DNA of 56,572 nt, taken from Oscillospiraceae bacterium. GTDB lineage: Bacteria > Bacillota > Clostridia > Oscillospirales > Acutalibacteraceae. The notes beneath the pieces were generated by a model that had not been told where the DNA came from, did not search any database, and saw only the letters and a program-made list of their open reading frames with translations. The position numbers and the translations under genes were made by a program. The first letter of the stretch is position 1. The number at the start of each line of letters is the position of its first letter. Positions 26,106 to 35,801 of this stretch are shown one piece after another. The stretch is taken from assembly GCA_028697255.1 (NCBI GenBank), contig JAQVFM010000005.1, positions 1 through 56,572 on the forward strand, given 5' to 3'.

Positions 26106-27359
26106 ATGAGCTGGTATACTGATTATAAGCTTATCAAAGACGGTGACGGATATATTCTGGCTATTTATTTAAACCAAGATTCTGAGTTTGCAAAGGAGTT
26201 TTTATCGAATAAAGAAAGCCCATTAAAATTAGAAGATAAGTTAGCAGATTTAATTAAAGAGAAATTTTCAAACATTAAAATCAATACCGTAAAACTTATT
26301 GTTGGTGCGGTCACTGTTGTATCAATACCTTTTTACGCCAGCATGGCATCGGCGGCCGGGGCTGCACCGAGCAGCACATCACAAACAGGCACCGTGACTG
26401 CGTCAAGTCTTAACGTCAGGGCCGGCCCTTCAACATCCCATAGTATAATGCATACACTTTGGAACGGCAATCAGATTAATGTTATCGGAGAATCGGGCAA
26501 TTGGTATAATATAAGATTGTCAGACGGCCGAACAGGCTGGGTAAGCAAAGATTATATTGCGTCACAGATGAATACAACGGGTACTGTAACGGCAACAAGA
26601 CTTAATGTCAGAACCGGCCCTTCGACTTCTCACAATATAATGCATACGTTATGGAACGGTAATCGGGTTAATATTATCGGAGAATCGGGCAATTGGTATA
26701 ATATAAGATTGTCAGACGGCCGAACAGGCTGGGTAAGCAAAGATTATATTGCGTCACAGATGAATAAAACAGGTACTGTAACGGCAACAAGACTTAATGT
26801 TAGAACCGGCCCTTCAACATCCCATAGTATAATGCATACATTATGGAACGGTAATCGGGTCAATGTCATCGATGAATCTGACGGCTGGTATAAAATTAGA
26901 TTATCAGACGGCCGTACAGGTTGGGTAAGCAAAACCTATTTGCAAATAACCGAAACAAATCAACAGGACACAAAACAACAAAAAATTGACAAAGTGATTG
27001 CAACTGCAAAGTCATTAATCGGAACTCCGTATGTTTACGGGGGAGAGTCGTTACAGGAAGGCGGTTTTGATTGCTCGGGATTTACACAATATGTATATAA
27101 GCAGGTCGGTGTATCCTTAAATCGTATATCCTCGGACCAAGCTGTTCAGGGCATATATGTATCACGTTCGAATATTCAGCCCGGAGATCTTGTGTTTTTC
27201 TCATTCAACGCTAATAATAAGGTCGACCATGTTGGGATATATATCGGTGATGGCCAGATGATACACAGCCCCAGAACGGGAGATACGGTAAAAACTACAA
27301 ACATCAATGTTTCTTATTGGCAGCAGCGTTATGTCACCGCAAGAAGATTGATATATTAA
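26106..27359 (+). CDS. SH3 x3 / NlpC-P60 cell-wall endopeptidase
   Basis: A secreted or membrane-anchored peptidoglycan hydrolase of 417 residues. After a charged N-terminal region (about 1-60) a hydrophobic stretch (about 62-82) could be a signal anchor or late signal peptide, ending near the ASMASAAG site. Three bacterial SH3 repeats of about 64 residues follow (about 94-280), with GTVTA..LNVRxGPSTSHSIMHTL each time. The C-terminal NlpC/P60 domain (about 290-417) has catalytic Cys in GFDCSGF and His in KVDHVGIYIG. Such enzymes cut stem peptides, and SH3 repeats bind the wall. The unusual distance of the hydrophobic segment from the start is worth noting. Confidence 0.9.
   Translation: MSWYTDYKLIKDGDGYILAIYLNQDSEFAKEFLSNKESPLKLEDKLADLIKEKFSNIKINTVKLIVGAVTVVSIPFYASMASAAGAAPSSTSQTGTVTASSLNVRAGPSTSHSIMHTLWNGNQINVIGESGNWYNIRLSDGRTGWVSKDYIASQMNTTGTVTATRLNVRTGPSTSHNIMHTLWNGNRVNIIGESGNWYNIRLSDGRTGWVSKDYIASQMNKTGTVTATRLNVRTGPSTSHSIMHTLWNGNRVNVIDESDGWYKIRLSDGRTGWVSKTYLQITETNQQDTKQQKIDKVIATAKSLIGTPYVYGGESLQEGGFDCSGFTQYVYKQVGVSLNRISSDQAVQGIYVSRSNIQPGDLVFFSFNANNKVDHVGIYIGDGQMIHSPRTGDTVKTTNINVSYWQQRYVTARRLIY
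26385..26944 (+). repeat. Tandem 192-bp repeats encoding SH3 domains
   Basis: Units begin at 26385, 26577 and 26769. Long stretches, such as that encoding IRLSDGRTGWVSK, are nearly identical at DNA level, which suggests recent duplication or gene conversion and a chance of copy-number change by slippage. Confidence 0.85.
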
Positions 27360-27379
27360 AACAATACCAACCCCAGTTT

Positions 27380-27438
27380 TCAATCATCAATATTTGATGA
27401 TTGATTAGTATTAGTAGGCGGGATGTTATAATTCCGCC
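27380..27438. repeat. Two adjacent hairpins after the NlpC/P60 gene
   Basis: TCAATCATCAA and TTGATGATTGA form a perfect 11-base hairpin (27380-27404). Then GTAGGCGGGAT...ATTCCGCC (27414-27438) is another member of the GTAGG-hairpin family with one wobble pair. Neither has a clear T-run. No gene was found in the rest of 27360-27574. Confidence 0.6.
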
Positions 27439-27574
27439 AAATTACATACCTTATGCTGCACCAATGCATAAAATAGCCAATCAGGGCAAATTTTAGTCTA
27501 AATTAACTTGACGAGCATATAAAAATAATAAACCATTTTTCTTAAATTGCACTCAGGAGAGGGGGGTAGATTTT

Positions 27575-28291
27575 ATGACGTTACCATGGTATGAGATTCT
27601 TTTGCGGCTAGGGCTGGCAATGCTTTTCGGTATGCTTGTAGGTATGGAGCGTGAGCATCGCCAACGTCCTGCCGGAATAAAAACTCATATACTTGTTTGT
27701 ATGGGAGCGGCACTTGTTTCGATAATTCAAATTAAAATGATTGAAGAAGTAATAGCGGCCGCACATGAAAATTCCGCACTTGCCGAAGTGTTGAAAAGTG
27801 ATATTGGGCGTATGGGCGCGCAGGTTATAAGTGGTGTAGGGTTTCTTGGCGCGGGTACAATACTTAGAACAAAAGGCACGATAAAAGGGCTGACCACCGC
27901 AGCCACCCTATGGTTGATAGCGTGTGTCGGCTTAGCCGTGGGAATGGGCTATTATAAAACCAGTCTTATGGCCATTACCTTAACGATGATCGTATTGATT
28001 ATTCTGCATATTATCCAAAACAGCTTGATAAAAGGCAGAGGCTTAAAACATATTGAAGTGACCATGATAAATAAACGCGAGGCAATGAACTATTTAAACG
28101 ATTATTGCAACAACAACAGCATTTTGATAAAGAATATAGAACTGTATGACAGCATGTCAGACAATGTTTTGACTTATGTGTATACCCTTCTTATTCCACG
28201 CACAATAACGGCTGATAATATACTGGTAGACATTCAAATGGACGAGAATATACTATCGGCATCAATTGTCAACGATACGCTTTCGGAGTAA
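27575..28291 (+). CDS. MgtC/SapB family membrane protein
   Basis: A 238-residue protein of the MgtC/SapB family. Four or five hydrophobic helices fill residues 5-150, with the family signature GMLVGMEREHRQRPAGIKTHILVC split across residues about 16-40, and ISGVGFLGAGTI near 88-99. A soluble C-terminal region (about 160-238) looks ACT-like. Members are linked to Mg2+ limitation or acid stress in several bacteria, but transport itself is not proven. GGAGAGGGGGG lies just upstream. No Mg-sensing leader was recognised. Confidence 0.88.
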   Translation: MTLPWYEILLRLGLAMLFGMLVGMEREHRQRPAGIKTHILVCMGAALVSIIQIKMIEEVIAAAHENSALAEVLKSDIGRMGAQVISGVGFLGAGTILRTKGTIKGLTTAATLWLIACVGLAVGMGYYKTSLMAITLTMIVLIILHIIQNSLIKGRGLKHIEVTMINKREAMNYLNDYCNNNSILIKNIELYDSMSDNVLTYVYTLLIPRTITADNILVDIQMDENILSASIVNDTLSE

Positions 28292-28302
28292 AGCAATAAA
28301 GT

Positions 28303-28788
28303 TTATCTTGCCCCGATTATGTGTATGTACCTGTATACAACATCGTGCCAACTGTCAAGCGGGCGGTAATCGCTGTCATATGAATGTGTTGCAACCAATA
28401 TGTTGCTGTTGTTTCGCGGATTGCCGACCCCAACAATAAATAAGCTGTGCCCAAATGTCTCGCCGCCGTTAAACGACAGTTGCACTAAATCACCGAGGTG
28501 TACCTCAGCAGCAGATACAAGTCTTGCATATGGACCTTTGCCTTTATTGGTTGTCAAAAACCGGTACAATGGCTGCACACCTGTCCATGCCGGGGCACGG
28601 TTACTCAAAGATATGTAGTACCATCCGGTGTCTCGTGTATAATTCATGGACGCTCCGCCTGCGTGAAGACACTGCGAAATAAAATTTGTGCAGTCGCCTC
28701 CCATTTTTGAAAAATCTGAATAAGCGGGGTTGCGGTCGTATGCCCAACGATGCGCATATGCGACCGCTTTTTCACGATTATATGGCAT
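28303..28788 (-). CDS. Amidase_6 domain protein
   Basis: A 161-residue protein of the Amidase_6 family, a papain-like group found in spore-forming Firmicutes. The catalytic Cys is likely Cys33 in GGDCTNFISQC, and His is in FGHSLFIVG near 127. No signal peptide was seen, so it may act inside the cell or in a spore compartment; this is inference. The ATG at 28788 has AAAGGA 8 bases upstream, which is better than the two ATG/CAC codons before it. It is convergent with the MgtC gene, with 11 bases between stops. Confidence 0.85.
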   Translation of the reverse strand: MPYNREKAVAYAHRWAYDRNPAYSDFSKMGGDCTNFISQCLHAGGASMNYTRDTGWYYISLSNRAPAWTGVQPLYRFLTTNKGKGPYARLVSAAEVHLGDLVQLSFNGGETFGHSLFIVGVGNPRNNSNILVATHSYDSDYRPLDSWHDVVYRYIHIIGAR

Positions 28789-28803
28789 GTGCATCATCCT
28801 TTA

Positions 28804-28870
28804 ATACTATTCTCGGCTTAAACTGTGAATAGTATAAGATATCAATATACTAATATCAGTATATTAGTAT
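28804..28870. promoter_or_regulatory. Two inverted repeats in the divergent Amidase_6/pepF region
   Basis: ATACTATTC (28804-28812) pairs with GAATAGTAT (28827-28835), and ATACTAATAT (28847-28856) with ATATTAGTAT (28861-28870). Both are perfect. They lie between two divergent genes and could be operators. The segment TTAAACTG..GAA.AGTATAA here (28818-28837) recurs at 30810-30829, downstream of pepF. Confidence 0.45.
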
Positions 28871-28962
28871 TAGTCCTTACTGTTCAAGAAAAAAAGAGAG
28901 ATGCATACTTCGACTGGTGTTTAAAAAATGATATAAAGAATTTTACAGAAAGGATAATATTA

Positions 28963-30774
28963 ATGAATTATACTGACAGAAGTAAAATACCCGAAAAGTA
29001 CAAATGGAGGCTCCAAGATATATACTCCGACGAGTCTGAGTGGGAGCAGGCACTATTACAAGTGCAAAAAGACGCCGAAAAAATGCGCTCATACCAAGGA
29101 AAGCTGGCGCAAAGCAAGGAAACACTGCACGAAGGGTTGCGCCTGTTTGAACGATTGGAAAAGCAGCTTGAACGCGTGTATATGTATGCTAAGCTCAACC
29201 TTGATGTTGATAACTCGGATGCAAAATATCAGGCAATGCATGACAGGACGCTTGGCGTTTTGTTCAGCATACAGGAATCAACATCTTTTATCACGCCCGA
29301 GTTAACATCAATAAAACCGGAAACTCTGCGCGAATGGGTAAATGCAGATGACTCGCTTGCCGATTTCAGGCATATGGCTGACGATATTATTAGAAGCCGG
29401 GCTCATGTGCTGTCTGCGCGTGAAGAGCAGCTTATGGCAATGGTTTCTCCCGCACTTGAAAGCCTCGACGGTGCCTTTTCAATGCTCGAAAGTGTCGATT
29501 TAAAATTAGGCACAATAAGGGACGAAAAAGGGCAAGAAATAACGCTTACCCATGGGCTGTTTGGTAAGCTGCGCGACAGTCGTGACAGGCGTGTGCGTGC
29601 CGATGCGTTTGCCGCAATGCACAATGCGTTTGCCGGTGTCGGGAATACAATAGCCGCATTGTATTCGGGAAGTGTGCGAGCCGATTTGTTCAGCGCCCGC
29701 GCCCGTGACTTTGAAAGCTGCCTTGATAAATCGCTTTTTTCAGACAATCTTCCTCGCTCTGTCTATACCGGACTTATCGAAGCAGTGCGTTCACACCTTC
29801 CCATGTATCACCATTATTTTGAGTTGCGCCGGCGTGCGCTGGGTGTAGAAAAGCTGCATTTTTACGACACCTATGTTCCTATTACTGATGAACCTGCACG
29901 GGAATATACCTATGAACAGGCGTGCAGCATTGTCAGACGGCATCTTGAGCCTTTGGGCAACAGCTATATAAAGCAGCTTGACAGACTGTTTGAGGGCGGC
30001 TGGGTGGACGTATATGAGACCCCCGGCAAAGCGACAGGGGCATATGCTGCGGGTGTTTATGGAGTGCATCCTTTTATGCTGCTTAACTTTGTAGGCAGTA
30101 TGAATGACGTGTTTACGCTCGCGCACGAGGCAGGGCATTGTCTGCACACCTTGTATTCGGACAGCACCCAGCCATATATAAACAAGGATTATCCGATTTT
30201 TCTTGCTGAAATAGCCTCGACCGTAAATGAGAATATATTACTGCGCGGTATGATTTCGCAATGTCAATCTACACCCGAGGGGCAGCGTGAGAGAGCATAT
30301 CTGCTGGAACGTTTTCTCGAAGAATTTAAAGGCACCGTATTTCGTCAGACCATGTTCGCCGAATTCGAGCTTAAAGTACATGAATTGGCTGAGCAGGGCA
30401 AACCGATTACAGGTGATATACTATGTGACATTTATGGCGGTTTATTAAGCGATTATTTTGGCCCGGGCGTTGAAATAGATGATTATATGCGCTGGGAATG
30501 GGCACGTATCCCACACTTTTACCGCGCATTTTATGTGTTTAAATATGCTACGGGTTTTTCCGCTGCCTGTGCGATATCGCGTTCATTACTGCAAAAGGGT
30601 AATGTAGAGCAATATCTTAAATTCTTGAGTGCCGGAGGCAGCGATTATCCTGCAGATACACTCAAACGCGCAGGTGTCGATTTAACAACGCCCGAACCGG
30701 TAAACTATGCCCTTGACGAGTTTGAGCAATTGCTTAATGAGTTCGAGGGTTTGATTCAAAAAGTGGCCGAATAA
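28963..30774 (+). CDS. pepF: Oligoendopeptidase F
   Basis: A cytoplasmic M3 zinc peptidase that cuts short peptides. The 603 residues match PepF. The zinc motif HEAGH starts at His388, with the downstream Glu in AEIASTVNENILL. YKWRLQDIYSDESEW at the N-terminus is characteristic. An in-frame extension to 28825 was rejected: the ATG at 28963 follows AGAAAGGATAA, and the extension crosses inverted repeats. It has no close operon partner. Confidence 0.95.
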   Translation: MNYTDRSKIPEKYKWRLQDIYSDESEWEQALLQVQKDAEKMRSYQGKLAQSKETLHEGLRLFERLEKQLERVYMYAKLNLDVDNSDAKYQAMHDRTLGVLFSIQESTSFITPELTSIKPETLREWVNADDSLADFRHMADDIIRSRAHVLSAREEQLMAMVSPALESLDGAFSMLESVDLKLGTIRDEKGQEITLTHGLFGKLRDSRDRRVRADAFAAMHNAFAGVGNTIAALYSGSVRADLFSARARDFESCLDKSLFSDNLPRSVYTGLIEAVRSHLPMYHHYFELRRRALGVEKLHFYDTYVPITDEPAREYTYEQACSIVRRHLEPLGNSYIKQLDRLFEGGWVDVYETPGKATGAYAAGVYGVHPFMLLNFVGSMNDVFTLAHEAGHCLHTLYSDSTQPYINKDYPIFLAEIASTVNENILLRGMISQCQSTPEGQRERAYLLERFLEEFKGTVFRQTMFAEFELKVHELAEQGKPITGDILCDIYGGLLSDYFGPGVEIDDYMRWEWARIPHFYRAFYVFKYATGFSAACAISRSLLQKGNVEQYLKFLSAGGSDYPADTLKRAGVDLTTPEPVNYALDEFEQLLNEFEGLIQKVAE

Positions 30775-30928
30775 GCAATAAAAATATTCTCGCCAATCTT
30801 GTCTCCTTTTTAAACTGAGAACAGTATAAAACACATCTACGACAAAGTTTCGCGAACACATTTATCCGGCAAAATTGTGGGCAATCCCGCAGGGGCGCAC
30901 CTGTGTGTGCGCCCGAATAACCCGGCAT

Positions 30929-30972
30929 AAATATTGCACGGAACGCTGTCCTCAGCGTCCCGTGCAATATTT
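30929..30972. repeat. Long near-perfect hairpin of the dispersed family
   Basis: AAATATTGCACGGAACGCTG (30929-30948) pairs with the stretch 30953-30972 across a TCCT loop, a 20-base stem with one wobble pair. The GGAACGCTG/CAGCG inner part and loop recur in opposite orientation at 44943-44964. It sits beside the tuf terminator. Confidence 0.75.
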
Positions 30973-30990
30973 AGCACAAAAAATTGTCAC

Positions 30991-31028
30991 GAAAAAAATC
31001 GCACTGGCTAAAATAATTAGCCAGTGCG
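30991..31028 (-). terminator. Intrinsic terminator after tuf
   Basis: On the minus strand, CGCACTGGCTAA pairs with TTAGCCAGTGCG around a 5-base loop, followed by ATTTTTTT. It ends the rpoB-tuf block. Confidence 0.92.
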
Positions 31029-31050
31029 TTAATAATATTAACCTAAAATA

Positions 31051-32253
31051 TTAGGAATTGATTTTGGTAACGACGCCAGAACCAACAGTACGACCGCCTT
31101 CACGAATAGCGAAACGGAGACCCTCCTCAATGGCGATTGGGGTAATAAGCTCGATATCCATTTCGACGTTGTCGCCTGGCATGCACATCTCTACGCCTTC
31201 GGGAAGCTGAACAACACCGGTAACGTCAGTAGTACGGAAATAGAACTGCGGGCGGTAGTTGTTGAAGAAGGGAGTATGACGGCCGCCCTCTTCCTTAGAA
31301 AGAACATAGACCTTGCCATGGAACTTAGTATGCGGATTTATGGAGCCCGGCTTACAAAGAACTTGTCCGCGTTCGATATCATCTCTCTGGATACCGCGCA
31401 GCAGAGCGCCTATATTGTCGCCGGCCTCGGCATAGTCAAGCAACTTACGGAACATTTCTATACCTGTAACAACAGTTTTTCTCTTTTCGTCTGCAAGTCC
31501 TACAATTTCAACTTCTTCTGACAATTTAAGCTGTCCGCGCTCCACACGACCGGTGGCGACAGTGCCGCGTCCGGTTATTGTGAAGACGTCCTCAACAGGC
31601 ATCAAGAAAGGCAAATCCGTCGTGCGTTCTGGGTTGGGGATATATTCGTCAACGGACTTCATAAGCTCCAAAATGGGCGCATATTCGGGTGCTGACAGAT
31701 CCTGAGATGAACATTCGAGAGCCTTTAAAGCCGAACCCTTAATTACAGGCGTATCGTCGCCCGGGAAATTATACTCGCTTAGCAGTTCGCGAATCTCCAT
31801 TTCGACAAGCTCTAAAAGCTCGGGATCGTCAACCTGGTCACACTTGTTCATAAACACGACGATATACGGAACGCCAACCTGACGGGCAAGCACGATATGC
31901 TCGCGTGTCTGCGGCATGGGGCCGTCGGCGGCCGACACAACAAGAATTGCGCCATCCATCTGTGCCGCACCGGTAATCATGTTTTTGACATAGTCGGCGT
32001 GGCCGGGGCAGTCAACGTGCGCATAATGGCGGTTTTCGGTCTCATACTCAACATGAGACGTGCTGATTGTGATGCCGCGTGCACGCTCTTCCGGAGCTTT
32101 ATCAATCTTTGCATAATCAACAAAGTCAGAAAAGCCCGTGAGGTTTAATACCTTTGTTATAGCAGCGGTAAGTGTGGTTTTACCATGGTCAACGTGACCG
32201 ATGGTTCCAATGTTTACGTGAGGTTTGTTTCTTTCAAATTTTGCCTTTCCCAT
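31051..32253 (-). CDS. tuf: Elongation factor Tu
   Basis: Carries aminoacyl-tRNA to the ribosome. The 400 residues have G1 GHVDHGKTT (about 18-26), G3 DCPGHADY (about 81-88) and G4 NKCD (about 136-139), then the two beta-barrel domains ending in [27 protein letters not shown] precedes the ATG. It is last in the block rpoB-rpoC-rpsL-rpsG-fusA-tuf, 145 bases after fusA. Confidence 0.98.
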   Translation of the reverse strand: MGKAKFERNKPHVNIGTIGHVDHGKTTLTAAITKVLNLTGFSDFVDYAKIDKAPEERARGITISTSHVEYETENRHYAHVDCPGHADYVKNMITGAAQMDGAILVVSAADGPMPQTREHIVLARQVGVPYIVVFMNKCDQVDDPELLELVEMEIRELLSEYNFPGDDTPVIKGSALKALECSSQDLSAPEYAPILELMKSVDEYIPNPERTTDLPFLMPVEDVFTITGRGTVATGRVERGQLKLSEEVEIVGLADEKRKTVVTGIEMFRKLLDYAEAGDNIGALLRGIQRDDIERGQVLCKPGSINPHTKFHGKVYVLSKEEGGRHTPFFNNYRPQFYFRTTDVTGVVQLPEGVEMCMPGDNVEMDIELITPIAIEEGLRFAIREGGRTVGSGVVTKINS

Positions 32254-32398
32254 GTGGATTTCCTCCTTTTTATAGACACATAATAAATATTATTTGCATT
32301 CCTGCAAGAAATCTACGGATTTCATTTTATCAAGTCACAGCAGGAATTTCAAGCCTTTTCCAAAGAAAATTACAGTCTTTAGTAGTTAGACTTTTATT

Positions 32399-34477
32399 TT
32401 AAATTCCCGACTGCTTTGATATAATAGCTTCTGCAACGCTTTTGGGCAATTCTGAGTAATGGCTTGGTTCCATACTGTATTGCCCGCGTCCCTGTGTGTT
32501 TGAACGCAGCACGGTCGCGTATCCAAACATTTCTGAAAGCGGCACAGTGCAGTTGATTTGTTGGGCACCGCTTATCGCTTCCATTCCACTTATTTCGCCG
32601 CGGCGTGAGTTGATATCACCGATAACATCGCCCATGTATTCCTCAGGCACTATAACGACAACTTTCATAATAGGTTCGAGCAAAACCGGCTTGGCTTTCT
32701 TCATTGCTTCCTTAAACGCAATAGAACCGGCAATTTTAAATGCCATTTCGGAAGAGTCGACCTCGTGGTATGAACCGTCATACAGCGTTACCTTAATATC
32801 GACAACGTTATATCCGGCTACAACGCCGGACAACATTGCGCTTTGTATACCGTTGTCAACAGCGGGGATGTATTCTTTGGGAATAGCACCGCCCACAATT
32901 GCGTTAACAAATTCGTATCCTTTGCCGGGCTCATTGGGCTCGATGCGGATTTTGACATGACCATACTGGCCACGGCCTCCCGACTGACGGGCGTATTTGT
33001 GTTCGACATCGGCAGTACCGCGGATAGTTTCCTTGTATGCAACCTGCGGAGTACCGACATTTGCTTCCACTTTAAATTCGCGCATCAGACGATCGACAAT
33101 AATTTCAAGGTGCAGTTCGCCCATACCTGCAATAATTGTCTGGCCGGTTTCATCGTCAGTATAAGCTTTAAAAGTTGGATCTTCTTCGGCGAGCTTCGAA
33201 AGGGCAATGCCCATCTTTTCCTGACCGGCTTTTGTTCTCGGCTCGATTGCAACACGTATCACCGGTTCGGGGAATTCCATTGATTCAAGAATAACAGGGT
33301 TGTTCTCGTCACACAATGTATCACCGGTAGAGGTGTTTTTAAGTCCGACTGCCGCCGCAATATCGCCGGCATATACGGTATCAATATCCTGACGGTGGTT
33401 TGAATGCATCTGAAGTATTCGCCCGATGCGTTCTCTTTTGCCTTTGGTTGAATTGTAAACGTTGCTGCCGGTATTGATAGTGCCGGAATATACGCGGAAA
33501 AAGCACAGTTTCCCAACAAACGGGTCAGTCGCGATTTTGAACGCCAGTGCTGAAAATGGTTCGGAATCGGAAGAATGGCGTTCAATTTCCTCCTGTGAGT
33601 CGGGAATAACACCCTTTATTGAAGCAACATCGGTAGGTGCGGGCATATAGTCAATGATTGCATCAAGCAACTTTTGAACACCCTTGTTGCGATAGGATGT
33701 TCCGCACACCACAGGAATCATCCGGTTGTTGATTGTTGCTTTGCGGATACAAGACTTTATTTCATCAATAGTCAAAGCCTCGCCCGAGAAATACTTTTCA
33801 AGCAGTGCATCATCTTGTTCGGCAACTGCTTCAATCAAAGCCTCATGGTATTCTTGGGCAGTATCCACCATGTCAGCCGGTATTTCCTCACATCTGATAT
33901 CTTTACCGACATCATCATAATAAATATATGCCTTCATTTCAACCAAATCGATTATGCCCTTAAAAGTGTCCTCGGCGCCGATTGGAAGCTGAATCGGTAC
34001 GGCGTTGCACTTAAGACGTTGTTTCATCATGTCTATGACATTAAAGAAATCAGCACCCATGATGTCCATCTTATTTACATACGCCATGCGCGGAACTTTG
34101 TATTGGTCAGCCTGACGCCAGACGGTTTCAGACTGTGGTTCGACACCACCCTTTGCGCAAAAAACCGTAACTGAACCATCAAGCACGCGCAGAGAACGCT
34201 CTACTTCGACGGTAAAGTCCACGTGACCGGGTGTGTCTATAATGTTAATGCGATGGTCCTTCCAAAAACATGTGGTGGCCGCAGAGGTAATAGTGATGCC
34301 GCGCTCCTGTTCTTGTTGCATCCAGTCCATGGTTGCAGCACCATCATGCACCTCACCAAGCCTGTGGTTTATACCGGTATAAAACAGTATACGCTCTGTC
34401 GTCGTCGTTTTGCCGGCGTCGATGTGAGCCATGATACCGATGTTTCTGGTAAGTTCCAAAGATACTTGCCTTGCCAT
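32399..34477 (-). CDS. fusA: Elongation factor G
   Basis: GTPase that drives translocation. The 692 residues start with [20 protein letters not shown] (P-loop about 17-25) and include DTPGHVDF and NKMD. Domains II-V follow, with domain [11 protein letters not shown] and [11 protein letters not shown]. The ATG at 34477 has AAGGAGGACATTT upstream. A 38-codon in-frame extension to 34591 covers a GC-rich intergenic hairpin region and is unlikely. Confidence 0.97.
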   Translation of the reverse strand: MARQVSLELTRNIGIMAHIDAGKTTTTERILFYTGINHRLGEVHDGAATMDWMQQEQERGITITSAATTCFWKDHRINIIDTPGHVDFTVEVERSLRVLDGSVTVFCAKGGVEPQSETVWRQADQYKVPRMAYVNKMDIMGADFFNVIDMMKQRLKCNAVPIQLPIGAEDTFKGIIDLVEMKAYIYYDDVGKDIRCEEIPADMVDTAQEYHEALIEAVAEQDDALLEKYFSGEALTIDEIKSCIRKATINNRMIPVVCGTSYRNKGVQKLLDAIIDYMPAPTDVASIKGVIPDSQEEIERHSSDSEPFSALAFKIATDPFVGKLCFFRVYSGTINTGSNVYNSTKGKRERIGRILQMHSNHRQDIDTVYAGDIAAAVGLKNTSTGDTLCDENNPVILESMEFPEPVIRVAIEPRTKAGQEKMGIALSKLAEEDPTFKAYTDDETGQTIIAGMGELHLEIIVDRLMREFKVEANVGTPQVAYKETIRGTADVEHKYARQSGGRGQYGHVKIRIEPNEPGKGYEFVNAIVGGAIPKEYIPAVDNGIQSAMLSGVVAGYNVVDIKVTLYDGSYHEVDSSEMAFKIAGSIAFKEAMKKAKPVLLEPIMKVVVIVPEEYMGDVIGDINSRRGEISGMEAISGAQQINCTVPLSEMFGYATVLRSNTQGRGQYSMEPSHYSELPKSVAEAIISKQSGI

Positions 34478-34643
34478 AAATGTCCTCCTTAAATATTGGC
34501 AAACTTGATAAGTCGTTTGCCGCGAAACCGGTGCTGCCTGCGGCAGGCAAACCGACACGCACAACCGGCTTCTGGAAGTAGAAGCTTCCAAAGACGGTGC
34601 CGCCCGCTAATTGCCCGTGATAACCTAAGGCATCAGCGGGTAT

Positions 34644-35114
34644 TTACCATCTATAATGAGCAAATGCTTTGTTTGACTCTGCCATGCGGTGTGTGTCTTC
34701 ACGCTTTTTGGCCGCGCCACCGTTTCCGTTGACAGCGTCCATAATCTCACCGGCGAGGCGTTCTTTCATCGTGCGCTCCGAACGCGTCCGGGAATACGCT
34801 GTAATCCAGCGCAACCCGAGTGTCTGCCTGCGATCCGCCCTTACTTCGATTGGCACCTGATAGGTAGCGCCACCCACGCGGCGAGCCTTGACTTCAAGCA
34901 CAGGCATGACATTCTCCATGGCCTGTTCAAAAACTTCAAGTGGGTCTTTTCCTGTTTTGTCACGAATTATGTCAAATGCGCCATAAACAATTTTTTGTGC
35001 GATCCCACGCTTGCCGTCAATCATAATGTTATTAATGAGTCTGGTGACCAGTTTGGAATTATAAAGCGGGTCGGGCAAAACATCCCGTTTCGGTATAAAT
35101 CCTCTTCTCGGCAC
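34644..35114 (-). CDS. rpsG: 30S ribosomal protein S7 (GTG start)
   Basis: S7 nucleates assembly of the 30S head and lines the E site. The start is GTG at 35114, with GGAGGG 7 bases upstream. It gives the canonical N-terminus [16 protein letters not shown] and the standard 156 residues. An in-frame extension to 35165 would add 17 residues not found in S7. The order rpsL-rpsG-fusA-tuf is conserved. Confidence 0.97.
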   Translation of the reverse strand: MPRRGFIPKRDVLPDPLYNSKLVTRLINNIMIDGKRGIAQKIVYGAFDIIRDKTGKDPLEVFEQAMENVMPVLEVKARRVGGATYQVPIEVRADRRQTLGLRWITAYSRTRSERTMKERLAGEIMDAVNGNGGAAKKREDTHRMAESNKAFAHYRW

Positions 35115-35290
35115 TCTGCTTCCCTCCTTCATAGTGATGATATCACAGGTACTCGAAAGTGACATACTTCCGTTGGCCGATATAGAGCATTATTCCAAAA
35201 AATACGGAATTTAAGCAGTCATAAGACTGTATAAACTTTCCAATTTATTTTAATGCTGCTATATTCAAGCCGCTGATAATAATGTCTTAC

Positions 35291-35716
35291 CTATTTGGCT
35301 GCGCCGGCCTTTGGCTTTTTCGTGCCATACTTAGAGCGAGCCTGTCTGCGCTCTGATACGCCCTGAGTGTCCAGAGTGCCACGAACGATATGATAGCGTA
35401 CACCCGGCAAATCTTTGACACGGCCGCCGCGAATCAGAACCACGCTGTGCTCCTGCAGGTTGTGGCCTTCGCCCGGAATATAGGATGTAACCTCTATCCC
35501 GTTGGATAAACGTACACGAGCTACCTTTCTCAAGGCTGAATTAGGCTTTTTTGGCGTTGATGTTTTAACTGCTGTGCAGACACCACGCTTTTGTGGCGAG
35601 TTTTGTTCAATCGGAATACGCTTTTTCGAGTTCCAGCCTCTTAAAAGAGCCGGGGCCTTATCCTTTTTTTCGATAACCTCCCTGCCTTTGCGAACAAGCT
35701 GATTAAATGTCGGCAA
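35291..35716 (-). CDS. rpsL: 30S ribosomal protein S12 (TTG start)
   Basis: S12 sits at the decoding centre. The canonical N-terminus [13 protein letters not shown] requires the TTG at 35716, 8 bases after AGGAGG. The GTG at 35725 overlaps that site. The 141 residues include [11 protein letters not shown], with the lysine whose change gives streptomycin resistance, so this copy looks wild type. It includes a short insertion near residue 30 ([17 protein letters not shown]). It follows rpoC directly, without the L7Ae-like gene found there in many Firmicutes. Confidence 0.96.
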   Translation of the reverse strand: MPTFNQLVRKGREVIEKKDKAPALLRGWNSKKRIPIEQNSPQKRGVCTAVKTSTPKKPNSALRKVARVRLSNGIEVTSYIPGEGHNLQEHSVVLIRGGRVKDLPGVRYHIVRGTLDTQGVSERRQARSKYGTKKPKAGAAK

Positions 35717-35801
35717 TAATATCACCTCCTGTTTATAATATAAAAAATTAAAATGTCACAATAAAGGATACTATCATGAAAGGTATTATTTTGTCAAGAG
35801 C

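Noticed and set aside
26385-26944. CRISPR-like repeat array
   Set aside because: The repeats are 192 bp, in frame and encode SH3 domains; there are no spacers.
30734-30967. Minus-strand 77-codon frame after pepF
   Set aside because: It overlaps the end of pepF and a hairpin repeat, and has no start site or similarity.
34478-34591. N-terminal extension of EF-G
   Set aside because: The canonical start [12 protein letters not shown] has a strong ribosome-binding site; the extension is low-complexity and outside the family.
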